Numbered from the stretch's first letter, positions 7,979 to 18,814 are shown. The stretch: DNA of 26,549 bases from Pelagophyceae sp. CCMP2097 (GCA_026770575.1 MU657165.1:241430-267978); one strand, 5' to 3'. The notes: a model not told the origin generated them from the sequence alone. A program made the numbers and translations.

Positions 7979-9333
7979 ATGTCCCCTCACTGCAAGCTCG
8001 CCCTCGTCTGCGCCTACGCGGGTGCGTTCGTCGCGCCGCAGCGCCGCCTCGCGCCGCAGCCGCAGATGCGCGACGCCGCCGCCGCGCGGAGCGCGCCGCC
8101 GCAAACGCAGAGTGCGTTGTGTTCTTGCCACGTGGCCATTGACCGCATCGGCCAACGCCCAGAGCGCGGGCCCGACGCCGCAACCGCGCAGGGTCGATGC
8201 TGCCCTTCGACGACGCCTCGCTCACCACGGCGTACGAGTTCGGCGGCTCGTATACCAGTACGTCTTGCGAGGCTTTCCTGCCAAGCGGTCGCCTGCGAGG
8301 GAAGCGGGGACGCAATCGGCCGCCCGACAGATGTATAGAACCGCGTCTCCGCAGGCCTGTACGCCACTCTCGGTCTCTACGCGATTTCGTTCCCTGGCTT
8401 GTACTCGCTCGTGAAGCGCGCGACCAAGGTCGACTTGGTCCAGAAGAAGTGCGCCCTTGCTATAGATGCATGTCGTGCCTCGTGCCTCATAGATGCATTC
8501 TGCGGCCGAACTCGACGCTGACAAATGCCTCTATCTTTGGTTTCCTTGAGGTTTGTGTTCGCAAAGGACTCGGAGTACGGCGACATGCGCGGTATCGCCA
8601 CAGAGGTCATGGGCTACATGATGGCCAACAACTACGAGGTCGCAGAGGCCGCCGACACGATTACGTTCAAGGGCAAGATCGCGACGTCGAAGTCGCAAGC
8701 ATTCTTTCTCGTGTGAGGCTTTAGAAGGCTTTGCGTCTCGAGGGCCACCGAGGAGAGGACCCCATTTTACAGAGGAGAGGACCCCATTTTATAGGTTCTG
8801 CACCTTCATCGGCCTCGCCTCGCTGGCGCTGGTGCTGCAGATCCAGGTCCCGGAGGTTGGCGGCTGGTGGTGCGGAACAGCGTCGGGGATGGCCGTCGCG
8901 GCAAGTGATGACCGAGTCGCGAGCGGCATCGGAGGCCAAAGGGGGTGGCCCTCATCAGCTGAACACGGGTGCCTTTGGAGCGAGAGCCTTTTGACCCTTT
9001 AAGCGAGTGTCTTTTGACCTTAATGACCTTTGTGGCCGCGTAGGTTCCTCTCGACGCTCATCTCCCCGTACGCGGGCGTCTACTATTGGGAGAATGCCAT
9101 CGTCGATAACGAGTTCAAGATCAAGCTCGAGGCCTCGGACGACGACTCGGTGACCAACCTGACCGTCCGCGGCGGTGCGTTTGCCGAGACGTTTTGACGA
9201 GGCGCCTTTGGCGAGACATCACGGCCTTTTTTGCGCAGGCAAGGAGGACGTGGAGCGGATGGCGCGCGTGATGAAGATGCAAGAAGAGGGCAAGGTCCGC
9301 GTCAAGGGCCTCCTCGAGACGCAGCTCAAGTAG
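7979..9333 (+). CDS. CCB1: CCB1, cofactor assembly of complex C (cytochrome b6f heme ci attachment), plastid
   Basis: Seven exons: 7979-8111, 8192-8257, 8355-8448, 8551-8712, 8795-8869, 9044-9174 and 9239-9333, all with GT-AG introns and continuous frame (about 251 aa). The N-terminus MSPHCKLALVCAYAGAFVAP is a signal peptide with the Phe-containing cleavage motif of plastids surrounded by four membranes. The mature part parallels Arabidopsis CCB1: SLYATLGLYAISFPGLYSL, EAADTITFKGKIATSKSQAF, FCTFIGLASLALVLQIQVPE, FLSTLISPYAGVYYWENA and GKVRVKGLLE. CCB1 is a thylakoid membrane protein needed to attach heme ci covalently to cytochrome b6 (established). Intron 4 (8713-8794) ends in a tandem duplication of its 3' splice site. 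The gene converges on the PLAC8 gene, with 68 bases between stops. Confidence 0.93.
8751..8794 (+). repeat. 22-bp tandem duplication containing the 3' splice site of CCB1 intron 4
   Basis: Positions 8751-8772 and 8773-8794 are 22-base copies that differ at a single base. The first ends TTTTACAG, the second TTTTATAG, and exon 5 begins at 8795. Both copies carry a usable acceptor AG. Use of the first would add 22 bases and break the reading frame, so the second must be used for a functional product. Confidence 0.9.
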
Positions 9334-9401
9334 TCGCTCTTGCGGTATTTTACTAAGCCACTCGAGCTGTTCTCTCGGCGCGGTGGGCCTCTGCGCTCGG
9401 C

Positions 9402-10908
9402 TCACGCGTTTGCCCACGCCTGCGCGGCCTCGGCCGACGCCGTGGGCGTGGGCTCGCATTCGCACGACGTGGGCGGCAACTCCTCGCACGTGTCATCGTA
9501 CGTCATCGTGTCGAGCCAGAGTCGCCGGCGCGGCGGCTCCGGGTCGCCGAGGAGGCGCCGCCGCTCCGGGCCCAGCATGCACAGCTGGCGGTAGCAGCAG
9601 CACCGAAAGTCCTTCTTGAGCGTGTACCTACCGCCACGCTGTCGAGACAGAGATGCGCACTCTGCAAACGCCCGTGTGTCGCACTCTGGAAGCGCCCTTC
9701 TGCCGCGTATGCTGGCCCCGACTCTGGGCTGTGACGATTTCCAGCGTCTATGGGGTCTGGTTTCCAGCGGGCGCGGGAAATCACTTGACGAAATAAGCTT
9801 GTTGGTAAAGAGCGCAGCAGCTGCAGTCGCAGAGGAAGGGCACGACGGGCAGGAACGTCGTCCAGGGCGCGTCGAAGCAGAGCTCGTCTCTCGGCAGCTG
9901 GTACGTCCTTTCCATGGCGTAGCGGACTCGCGCGTAATAATTCCACCACACGAGCGAAGACATCGCACCCCCAAACGCGCAAATGTTCCCCAGCGCCGAC
10001 AACGCCACGTCCAGCACGAGCGCGGAGGACCACTGGGCGCACGAGTCCGGCGAGCCAAAGTAGCCGGAAGCCCCGACGGCCTCGGAGACCTCAGCGGCGA
10101 GGCAGCTTGTGCAGCAAACCGCGTACCAGCACAGCCCGGCATCGGCGCGGCAGTCGAAGCAGATCGAGGCGAACATGGGGAAGGGCCACTCGTTGGGCTC
10201 GGAGAAGCTTCGCGCGATGACGTCGTTGGTGACGACTGCGCTCATGATGGCGTGGGAGACGACATACGACTCATCCGGCAGCGGCTGCCTCATCACCGGC
10301 GGATCCACCGGCGGCGGCGGCGGGCCCCGCGGCGACGGCGGCGACGATGCAAACGGCGTGATCGGCGACGGCGGCGACGGCGCGGTAGGCAGAGCCTTGG
10401 CCTCGTCGTGCTCGTGCACCGGCGCGTCCGCGTATTCGAACATGGCAAGACCCTCCTCGCAAAGCGTCGGTTGCGTCGGCTGCAGCAGCGGCGACTTGGA
10501 CCGGTGCGGCCTTTTCGGCGTCACCTCCACGGCGGGGGGCGGGCTCACTGTGGGCGGTGGGCTCACTGTGGGCGACTTAAGCTGCGGCGATTTGGAGCGG
10601 CGGTGCTTCTTCTTCGGCTTCAGAGCCGCGCAGCAAGGCGACTCCTTGGACTCGGCGTGCGGCGCACCGGCGCCATCCGGGGGCCGCATAGAGCCGCGGC
10701 GCGTCGAAAGAGGGAATTCCTTCTCGGTCTGGAGATCCGGAAAGTTTTCGGCTTTTTCGCTAAGGTCAGGTAAATTCTCAGTTCCGCCCGGGCGCGCAGC
10801 GCTCTCGACAGCGCCGCGGGGATTCGGCTGACGCGACGCGAGTCGTGGACGAACAGGACGTCGAATTTGCAGTGACAAGGATGAGCTCCGAAGGTTTCCG
10901 TAGCACAC
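9402..10908 (-). CDS. PLAC8-domain cysteine-rich protein with long Pro-rich head
   Basis: Two exons: 10908-9785 and 9627-9402 (449 aa). The intron (9628-9784) begins GTGATT and ends GGTAG and keeps frame. The first 200 residues are low-complexity: two NLPDL/NFPDL motifs, two SKSP motifs, short PTVSPPP repeats and a Pro/Ser run. The PLAC8 region follows: CFDCRADAGLCWYAVCCTSC, a hydrophobic stretch around ALVLDVALSALGNICAFGG, and the C-terminal motif WTTFLPVVPFLCDCSCCALY followed by QQAYFVK. The second exon continues with basic and Cys residues (KDFRCCCYRQLC). Family members include plant cadmium-resistance and cell-number-regulator proteins at the plasma membrane; the role here is unknown. It lies 54 bases downstream of the stop of the next gene on the same strand. 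Confidence 0.82.
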
Positions 10909-10962
10909 CGCCGGGGGCCCGTAAGGCCCGGCGCCTCGAATCGAGACTCTTCTTAGAACCGT

Positions 10963-11874
10963 CTATAGGCGGAGGTTGTCGAGGTCTTGCGTCGAGGGGA
11001 CGTAGCCGCAGTGCCTCGAGACGTTTGGCTTGGCCTGGTCGCGGGGCTGCTGGCCGCGGAGAGGCGCCGCGGGCTCGCGGATGGCGAGGCCGTCCTTTTT
11101 CCGCAGGACCATGACGTCCGTGTACTCGCGGTCGCGGACCTGCAAGTCGTACAAAGGCTTCTTCTCAGACGCACTGCGAATCGGCTTGGGTCGCCGCGAG
11201 ATCTCGGAGAAGCCAGAGCCGCGCTGCGGCTCTTCGGCGCGAGGCGCAGACGCTGGCGCGCGCATCCGGCCGACGGTTTCGGCGTCGGCCCGGCGTAAAG
11301 CGCGCCTTACAACCTTGACGTGGGCGTCGACGTCGCCGCGGAAGGCGTCGACGACGTGCTTGGGCAGGCCGTCTGCGGCGTGGTCAGCGACGGCGGCGCA
11401 GGCGGCCAGTACGGCCTCGTGCGCTCTTCCGGCGCCGTCGGGCGCGCCGAGGCGGCCCGAGGCGCGGAGGTGGGCTAAATCACAAGCGCAGCGGTGCAGT
11501 GTCTTGGCCAAATCGGCCGTTTCATTTTCGAGTTTAATCAGGAGGCCCGACGCCTTGACCGTCTGGAGTTTCGCCCTTTTCGTCGTGTACACCTCCAAAG
11601 TCGACGCCAAGGAAGGCAGGTGCTTCAGCAGCGCCACCAAAGCGTCGCGCCGGTCCGGCCGCATGCCCGGCAGCGAAGCTGAAGAGCTGTGGCCCTCTGG
11701 CGCCGCGTCAACCTCGCCTTCTTCGTCGGACTGCGAGCCCTCTGAAGACGGCGCCGCGTCGGCAAAAGAACCTTTCATCCAATTCAGAGGCTTGTCGTTG
11801 ATCGCGCTGCTCGGCAGCAGGCCGACGCCGGTAGACACCGACCCTGGAGCGAACGGGTTCGAGTAGCCGGCCAT
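10963..11874 (-). CDS. Unrecognised helical protein
   Basis: A 303-residue frame from the ATG at 11874 (MAGYSNPFAPGS) to a stop at 10963. I do not recognise it. An acidic Ser-rich linker (residues about 40-70) is followed by a mostly helical segment, including ALVALLKHLPSLASTLEVYT, then LLIKLENETADLAKTLHRC and an Ala/His/Asp-rich helical region. The tail is more basic (KKPLYDLQVRDREYTDVMVL, then RKKDGLAIREP). The frame stays open upstream of this ATG, but that part is Arg-rich and opposite a plus-strand frame, so I start at MAGY. It diverges from the giant mosaic gene and could share regulatory DNA with it. Confidence 0.62.
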   Translation of the reverse strand: MAGYSNPFAPGSVSTGVGLLPSSAINDKPLNWMKGSFADAAPSSEGSQSDEEGEVDAAPEGHSSSASLPGMRPDRRDALVALLKHLPSLASTLEVYTTKRAKLQTVKASGLLIKLENETADLAKTLHRCACDLAHLRASGRLGAPDGAGRAHEAVLAACAAVADHAADGLPKHVVDAFRGDVDAHVKVVRRALRRADAETVGRMRAPASAPRAEEPQRGSGFSEISRRPKPIRSASEKKPLYDLQVRDREYTDVMVLRKKDGLAIREPAAPLRGQQPRDQAKPNVSRHCGYVPSTQDLDNLRL

Positions 11875-12226
11875 GCTTCCGGAACGCTCGACCGGCTGCC
11901 CGGGCGAGGATAAAACGCCGCGGAGGTATCTCCGGCGATCCGGCGGCCCTCGGAGGACGCCGAGGGGTCCCGACTCGGGCCCGACCGCGCTCGGCAAGAG
12001 GCGGCGGCAGGCGCTACTAGGCAGTTTTGGCGATATCGAACGCGTCTCAACGACCTCCGGGAGCGGGCCTAGGCGGAGGCTTTCGCCTCGCCGGGCGGCC
12101 CACCGCGCGTCGCCGGCCCGCGGCGCACGCCGGCGGCGGCTCCGCGAGGGACCGCTCCGTCGACTTGGAAGGGGCCGCTCCGTCGACTCGGGAGCCCCGG
12201 GGCGCCGCTCCGCGGACCCGGCAGGC
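11875..12226. promoter_or_regulatory. 352-bp divergent intergenic region upstream of the mosaic gene
   Basis: This lies between the start codons of the unrecognised minus-strand gene and the mosaic gene. Both strands are open here, but the translations are Arg-rich and featureless. It holds an imperfect tandem repeat at about 12149-12192, in which CCGCTCCGTCGACT occurs twice 28 bases apart, with a third partial CCGCTCCG further on. Probable role: promoter for one or both genes (inference). An alternative start for the mosaic gene at 11873 would put this stretch inside the protein. Confidence 0.4.
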
Positions 12227-15200
12227 ATGTACGTCTGGAAGAACGAGTCTCGGCGCGACCGGCGCGCGCGGCCGCGGCCTTCGCGCGGCACCGGCGCGGG
12301 CGCGGTGCGCGTGGTGGCCGTGGCCGACTCTCGGCAGCGGATCCTGGACCGCGTGCGGGCGGCTCGGTCGGCGGCGGCGGACGCGGAGGAGCACGAGGTG
12401 CGCGTGCGGACGAAGCACGTGGCGGCGGCGATGACGGCGTACCTTTTAACGCCGCATGGTAAAGACGAGCTTTCGGCGGTGACGGTCGCTTTGCGGCGGC
12501 AGCAGGAAGAGGCGCAGCGCGTTTTGCAGCAGACGCAGCGCGACGCCGAGAAAGCCGCCGACGCTTTCAGGCTCGAGGCGCTCGAGGCGCAAAAGTCGCT
12601 GTCCCCGGAGGAGCGATTGGAAGTGGACCGCGCACGCAACACGCGGACGGCGAAGCAAATCGCTCAAGACGACAAGGTCGAGCGCGCCGGGCGCGCGACC
12701 GCCGCGGCGGAGGTGGCAAAGGCGAAGTGCGTCGCACCGCCCGCGGCGCACGCGGGCCTCTGCGACGCGCCCTCTAGGAACGACGACCTGCGAAGGGTCT
12801 TTGAAATGTTCGACGCCGACGCCCGCGGCTCCATCGACGTCGAGGAGCTCGGCAACCTCCTCCGAGAACTCTGCGTGCCCGTCGAGAGCGAAGAGGTGCG
12901 GCCCTTGAATGAAACGTGGACGTGATGACTTTCTTTGATACGGCATCGCTCAGGCGCTCGGCGCGCTCATGGAGGAGCTGGACTTGGACGGGTCGGGCGA
13001 GATTGAGTTCCCGGAGTTTACGGCGTGGTACGAGTCCCACGCTGCAAAGATGCAGAGCGGCGGCCTGCGGTCGCGCTTCGGCACGGCCGCGCTCGCGGTA
13101 CAGAGGATGGGCAACGTCCAAAGGCGGCGCCCGGTCTACCCGGTTCAAACGCAAAGCATGCAACGTGCAAAGGGAGCCCTGGGGCTGCAATACGCGAAGA
13201 GAGTGCTTTCCGGAAAATGCCGTCCGACGTAGGTCCTCGGCGGGGCCACCGCCATGTCAGAGGCCAAACGCATCATGGTGGCCTGCGCGACGCACGACGC
13301 GGAGCAGCAGGCTCGGCTCATCTTCCGGCAGTCTCGGCCCGTGGACGATTCGGTGAAGCACGCGGACGTGCCCTCTTTGGAAATGCTCCGAACCGAAGTT
13401 CAAAGAGAGGTCGGCGTCGACCTCGCGGCGGAGAAGAGGTTCAGCTGCGTGCGCGCCGTGATCGGCAGGCCGTCGCTCGACGGCGGGACGGTCACCTTTT
13501 CGGACAATTGGGCGCGGAAATATCGCGCTCGACGGCTGCAATACAGCCTCGACCTTTGGCCTCAACCGCCACTTGCCCCGGACCTCGTTCCGCCGGCGTG
13601 GATGAACTCGGGCAAGCCGAGTTTGGCGGACCCAGACGGTGCCGCCGGCGACGCCCGGGCGCTCGGGGCGCTGGTCGCCGGGTTCGACCCGACCAAGGGC
13701 GAAAAAGGGGGTCATTTCAAACCAAACGCAGTCTTGCAAATGGGCGGCCGCGCCTTCTTGCACGGCCGCCTTTCGACGGAAGCGGACGCGCGCGCTCGGA
13801 TTGAGCGTGGGCAGAGCGACGGTTTGCAGCGGACGGAGTCGATGGCGCAGGCCATCGTGGCTCTGCGATCAGACGTCAAAACCGACGACGAATCCCGAGA
13901 CGTCGTCCTCGTGCCCGCGGGCAAACTGACGGGCACCGCCAAATTCACCTGGCGGTCGGACATGCTGCCGAAACCCCGCTTGGGCGTCACCGTGGAAGGG
14001 GAGTTCAACGGTGAGGACCCTTGCCTGCCCCGCACTTTTGACACGCAACCATCGGCATCCCCTAGGCTATCAGCCTTTGCGGCTGCAGCCGTCGCGCTCG
14101 AAGTACGACGAGTACGAGTACGTCTTGGAATTGCCGCCGGGGACGTACGCCTACCGCTATCGGGTCGACGACGAAGTTCGTCTGGACAAGCGGGCCCCGC
14201 AAAAAAACGTCGGCTCTCAGAGGTGCAACGTGATTCGTGTTCTGGCGTACCACCGCTTCGAGGGCGAGGCGCGGCCGGCGCGGCACGCCGCCTTGACCGT
14301 CGACTTGGGCGGCCACGCGCTCGGGGACGATGGCGTTTGGGCTTTGGCGGCGGCCATGGGGCGAGGTGGCGGCGGAAGCCTCACGGAACTCTGCCTCCCT
14401 TCCAACGGCATCTCCTTCGACGGCTGCGCGGCGCTCATGGCCGCAATCGCCAGTGGGGCCACGCCGCAGTTGCGAAGACTCGACGTGTCGAAGAACAAGA
14501 TCGGCGCCGAGGGTGCGACCCCCTTCGGAATCTCGTAAATCGACGCCGGAGCGCCAGGCGGCCGCGCGATCACGCAGCACCTGCTCTCGGCGGTGCACGA
14601 GGTCGAGGAGGACACCAAGGTCCGTCGTCCAACGTTTGTCGTCTCGACTGCACGCGACGAACTCTCAGGTGCGCAAAAGACCGAGCAGAAAGCCTCTGAA
14701 GAAGCGGCCGCTGCCGGCGCCGCTCGCGGAGCTGAACCTGTCGCAGTGCGGCCTCGCCGACGACGGCGCGCGGCGGCGTCGCCGACGCCGGAAAGGGCGA
14801 CGCGTGATGACCCAGCCGTGACTCTAGAGTCGCGAGTGGTTTTGCAGAGTTGTGAGGCACGGTGGTACCGCGGCCGGTCTAATCGAAGCACGGTGATGCG
14901 GACCGTAGGCGCGTGCCACATCGCGGCGGGCTTGGTCGGGCACGGCACGCTCGTACGACTGGACCTCAACGAAAACAACATCGGCGAGCTCGGTGCGACC
15001 GCGGCGCGAGGCGTGCACCTTGCAGCCATGCTTGTCTTGCGTCTGACTGCATGGCGTAGGCTGCGCGGGCCTGGCAAAGGCTCTACTTGGGAACGGCGTC
15101 TTGGCGCACCTCTCTCTCGCGGCGAACCGCGTCGACTCCCACGGCGCGGGTCACCTCGCGCGCGCCGTCAGACTCTCCGGCGCTTTGCTGTCGCTCGAGC

Positions 15201-18200
15201 TCGGGAACAACCCCTTGATCGGCGCCGTCGGGGCCAAGCACCTCGGCGAGGCTTTGGCGGGCGGGAGCGCGGATCTCTTGTCGCGCCTCGAAGCCGAGGC
15301 GCCGCTGGCGCGCACGGAGCGCTTCCGCGTCACTTTGCAATCGCTCGGCGAGGACGGTGTCGGGTCGGACGACGACGACGGCACCGCGCCGCAGGCCAAA
15401 GGCCCGAGGCGCGGCCGGGGCAAGAGCGCGCGCGGCGGGGCGCTCGAGCATCTGGGCCTCGCCGAGTGCGACGTCATGCGCGGCAGAAACGTCGCCGGCG
15501 TCTGCGCGCTCGCCTCGGGGCTCGAGCGAGGTGAGTCGAAGAAGGGGGTCGAAGAAGGGGCCCTCTGAAGATCTCACCAAGACCTGTTAGGTGGGGCGCT
15601 GACGTCGCTGGACCTATCTCGGTGCGACATGTCGGACTTTGGCGCTTCGGAGCTGGCGCAGGCTTTGCGCGGCGCCTTGGGCCGGTCGCGTCTGGTTGTG
15701 CTGCGACTCCAGGGCAACTCGTCACTCTCGCCAAGATGGGCGGATCGCGATTCGTACGTCAAGCTGACGCACCAGGGCACCATCGCCGACGACCCAATCT
15801 TCAACCCGGACGACGACACGACCCAATCTTCAACCCGGACGACGACGACCCAGTCTTCGAAATCGCGCGGGACGGCGGACCGGCACAACCTCGTGCCCAC
15901 GATTGCAACGTCGCTCGAGCTGAACAGACGAGACGTCGCGCGAGACGCGAAAGAGCGCGGCGAGCCGGTACGCGGCTCGCGCGCCTCGCTGTCCCTCGAC
16001 GAGGGTTCGGTCTCGTCGCTCGACAACGACTCCGCATCGGCGGTCTCGATGGTCTCGATGGCCTCGGTGAGGCGCGGGTCTGCGCCGCCGGAGAAGAAAA
16101 GATCCAAGCTGCTGACCGTGCCGCCGGCGCCGGCGGCGGACAAGGCGACTGGGCGTTTGGAGGGCGAGTGGACAAATGGATGGCTGGCGCAGGAGGACCG
16201 CGTCGAGGCCAAGGCTGCACGCGCAGAGGCGGTGGCGCGCGCCGACGAGGCGTCGCGGCAGCGCTTGGAGGAGGACGCCGTCGACGCCGCCTGCGCGGCG
16301 GCGGGCGCCGCGACGTGGCTCGCCCTGCTCCAGCCCCCGGACGGGCCCAAACTCCTCGCGGCCGTCGTCGCAGAGCTCCGGGAAGCCGGCGCTTTGGCCA
16401 AAAAGGTCGCGGCGGCGGCGCCGAAGCGCAAGGTGGACACGCGGGCCGTGGCGCACGCGACGCTCGCCGTCGTCGACGACGTCGAAAGCGTCTCGACGCT
16501 CGCGACGGACCAGCTCGAGACAAAGGTCGCCGCGCAGACGCCGCGCAGCTTCGCCGCGTTGCTGGCCGAGGCGGTGGTGCCGCGTGGGAAAGTCACGCTG
16601 GCGGTGGACGCAAAGACCGATTCGGGCCCCGCCCCCGCAGAGGCAGTGGTCGCAGGAAGGCGCGCGCCTCGGCGCGGCGCCGTGGTCGACCCGGCGGCGG
16701 CGCATTTACGAGCAGTCTTTATGCGCGTCGACGTCGACGACTCTGGCGGCATCGACGCCTCAGAGCTGCCCGCGCTGCTCTCGCGCCTCGGGTGGAAACA
16801 CATGTCGAAAAAGGCGTTGCAAGAGATGATGGGCAAGATCGACGGCAACTCGTCGGGCGCGATCGACTTTCAAGAGTTGTGTTCGTGGTACTTTACCGGT
16901 GGCCGGAAGGAGATCCGAAACGCGAAGCGACGGCCCGCGTTCTTTCAAGGCGGCGAGGGCGACGCTGTAGAGTTAAACGCGGACGCTCTCAAGCAGCTCG
17001 TAGCAGAGGCGCGCGCGGCCGCGCAGGTCTCGGCGCGCGCTGCTTACCGGTCGCGCTTCCCGACTCGGGGGAATTGCGTCTGCGCCGTCTGCGGAGTCGC
17101 AGCTTTGGACGTCGGTGCGGCGGCGAAGCACTACGACGCCGCGACGGCCACGAGAGAGATTTCAGCGCATGTCATTTGGCGGAAAAAGGCGGCGGCAAAC
17201 TTCCGCCGCGCCCAAATGCTCGACCGCGCCAGAGCGAGCGTGGCTCGGCAGGCGCGCGGCAAGGAAGGCCGGTCCACGTCAACCGCGGCGGGGAACGTCG
17301 CGGCGAATGCAGACGAGGTCTCCTCGCAGTTCCCGGTGCTGCTCGTCTACCACCCGGAAGTGCAGCATTTCATAGACTTGCAAACATACGACATCCCGGA
17401 CTCGCTCCTCGGCCGACCCACCGGAGCTTTGACGCTCCACGCATCCGCAGTCTTCTGCGTCGGCGACGGCCACGGCAACGCCGAGTGCGCTGGGGCAGGG
17501 GCCGAGTGGCTCCGGATTTTGATGCCGCCGCACGTGGAGCGAGCCTGGGCCCCCGACGCGGCGCGGTCTGCTCTCATGGCGGCCGAGGCAGTCGCGGCGG
17601 CGCGGCACGGCGCCTCGCTGCGCGAACTCTTCGTCGACGGCGGTGAGGAGCGGGCGCCCTTGCGAAGGGCAGTCGTCTGGTTGCGGAACCGGTCTTTGGA
17701 ATACGCGCATGGGAAGAAGAGCGTCCTCGTCCCCTTAAGACCGGGCCCGACGCCGCTGGACCGGTCCGAGGCGGACCTGCGCAAGGACATCGAGCTTGGG
17801 ATTTGTGACGTTGGGGGCAAAAAGCTCAAGGTCAAGCCGCCCTCCAAGCCGCCGTCCAAGCTGGCGACGCTCTTACGGGCGGCCACGTTCCAAACTGGTG
17901 CAGCGCGCCGCGACGTCGAGAAACGCGCGGAAGCGGCCCATTTGAAAAGGCTGAAGATACTGGGGGAGCACGCGGAGTATGTCGTCGACACGCGCTCTTT
18001 ACGGTCCGGCCCGCAAATCGTCCTCTGGGCGAGGCCGAGGTGGTACCGCGTCGCCCCCGCGCTGCACAGGCGGACGCGCCTCAAGGTGCGGGCCGTCCCC
18101 GAGGCGTACGCGCACGTCCTCGGCGACGTCGGCTGGGGCGACGCCATCTTGGCGTACGGCCGCGGCGGCGACTGGCTCATCGGCGCGTTTGGGGACCGGG

Positions 18201-18466
18201 ACAACGCCTGGTTCCTGGAAAAGTCCCCAAGGAGAGCGCTCCTCCACCTCGTCGGCTCGACGGTCCAGCTCAAGACGCTGCGTGCGAGGGGTGTCTCGCC
18301 GCAGACTATTGAGCTCGGCGCCACCGCAAAGGGCACCATCGTTTCACAAGCGCCGGCCCGGCTGCAGGCCAAGGGCAACGCTCTACGAGCAGAGGACGAG
18401 GACGTCGACGACGCCGACCTCGAGCGCCTCGGCGCGCCCGACGACAAAGGCGACGCCGACGGCTAG
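12227..18466 (+). CDS. Giant mosaic protein: EF-hands, CBM48-like module, leucine-rich repeats, EF-hands, Cys/His finger, SH3b-like
   Basis: Nine exons are proposed: 12227-12895, 12954-13097, 13233-14010, 14066-14512, 14558-14619, 14669-14765, 14909-14992, 15060-15530 and 15591-18466 (about 1,875 aa). In order: a coiled coil (residues about 80-170); an EF-hand pair with loops DADARGSIDVEE and DLDGSGEIEFPE; a CBM48/AMPK-type glycogen-binding fold around GVTVEGEFN|GYQPL and LELPPGTYAYRYRVDDEVRL; RNI-type leucine-rich repeats of 28 residues (LVRLDLNENNIGELG|CAGL); a charged linker; a second EF-hand pair (DVDDSGGIDASE, DGNSSGAIDFQE) near residue 1290; a Cys/His finger (CVCAVCG to HVIW); and a C-terminal SH3b-like segment (LKVRAVPE to GGDWLIGAF). 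This suggests a calcium-sensing scaffold that contacts a glucan and protein partners (inference). The exon 14669-14765 end needs a GC donor; a GT at 14778 is the alternative. I cannot exclude two adjacent genes, but the frame is continuous. Confidence 0.78.
15791..15860 (+). repeat. Frame-shifting tandem repeat inside the last exon of the mosaic gene
   Basis: A unit beginning GACCCAATCTTCAACCCGG occurs at 15791 and 15820, with a partial, altered copy at 15847. The first copy is 29 bases and the second 27. The same DNA is thus read as DPIFNPDDD in copy one and as TQSSTRTTT in the next frame, which continues in copy three. It sits in the low-complexity linker after the leucine-rich repeats. Confidence 0.85.
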
Positions 18467-18814
18467 CGCCTTCGACCACCGAATCGATCAATTTGTTGTG
18501 ACCTTTGTCTCCCGACTCCGAGACGAACACGTTTGGAATGACCTCTCGCGGGACCCGGGGCGTCTCGGAGCCGGGCTTAACCGGGCGGTTAACGCGGTTC
18601 GGATGATGCCGTGGCACCGTCCGACCCACATGATCTTCCGTGGGTCGAAATATGATGATCCATCGCTGAAATCGACCTTTATTCTAAACACACTCAACCC
18701 AATACAAATCAACACTGAAAACAGCTCAACAAAACAACTTTTGGTGCGACGTCGCGTCGCGAGTCTCGCGCGACGCCCTGCAGGTCGACGCGCAGCACGT
18801 GAGACCCTCGCAGG
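18467..18814. other. Intergenic region with two small hairpins
   Basis: No gene is supported. The right half (about 18650-18745) is clearly AT-richer than its surroundings and may be the promoter of the MYND-RING gene. Two perfect inverted repeats occur: TTAACC-GGGC-GGTTAA at 18577-18592, and CGACCCAC paired with GTGGGTCG at 18622-18647 around a ten-base loop. These could be transcript-end structures of the mosaic gene. I checked for a tRNA-like fold and found none. Confidence 0.45.
18622..18647. other. 8-bp perfect stem-loop in the intergenic region
   Basis: CGACCCAC (18622-18629) and GTGGGTCG (18640-18647) form an 8-bp stem with a ten-base loop, about 155 bases past the stop of the mosaic gene. 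Function is unknown; it could be an RNA structure in the 3' region. Confidence 0.35.

Noticed and set aside
7230..8315. Single minus-strand frame of 361 codons
   Set aside because: Only its middle part is real (exon 1 of MCTS1). The rest reads through introns and upstream of the true start; the seven-exon model reproduces the full 181-aa protein.
12027..12434. Plus and minus frames at the 5' side of the mosaic gene
   Set aside because: Arg/Ala-rich alternative-frame readings of GC-rich sequence without motifs.
15574..16848. Long minus-strand frame of 424 codons opposite the mosaic gene
   Set aside because: The plus strand carries EF-hands and continuous homology-like features; the minus translation is Ser/Ala-rich and featureless.
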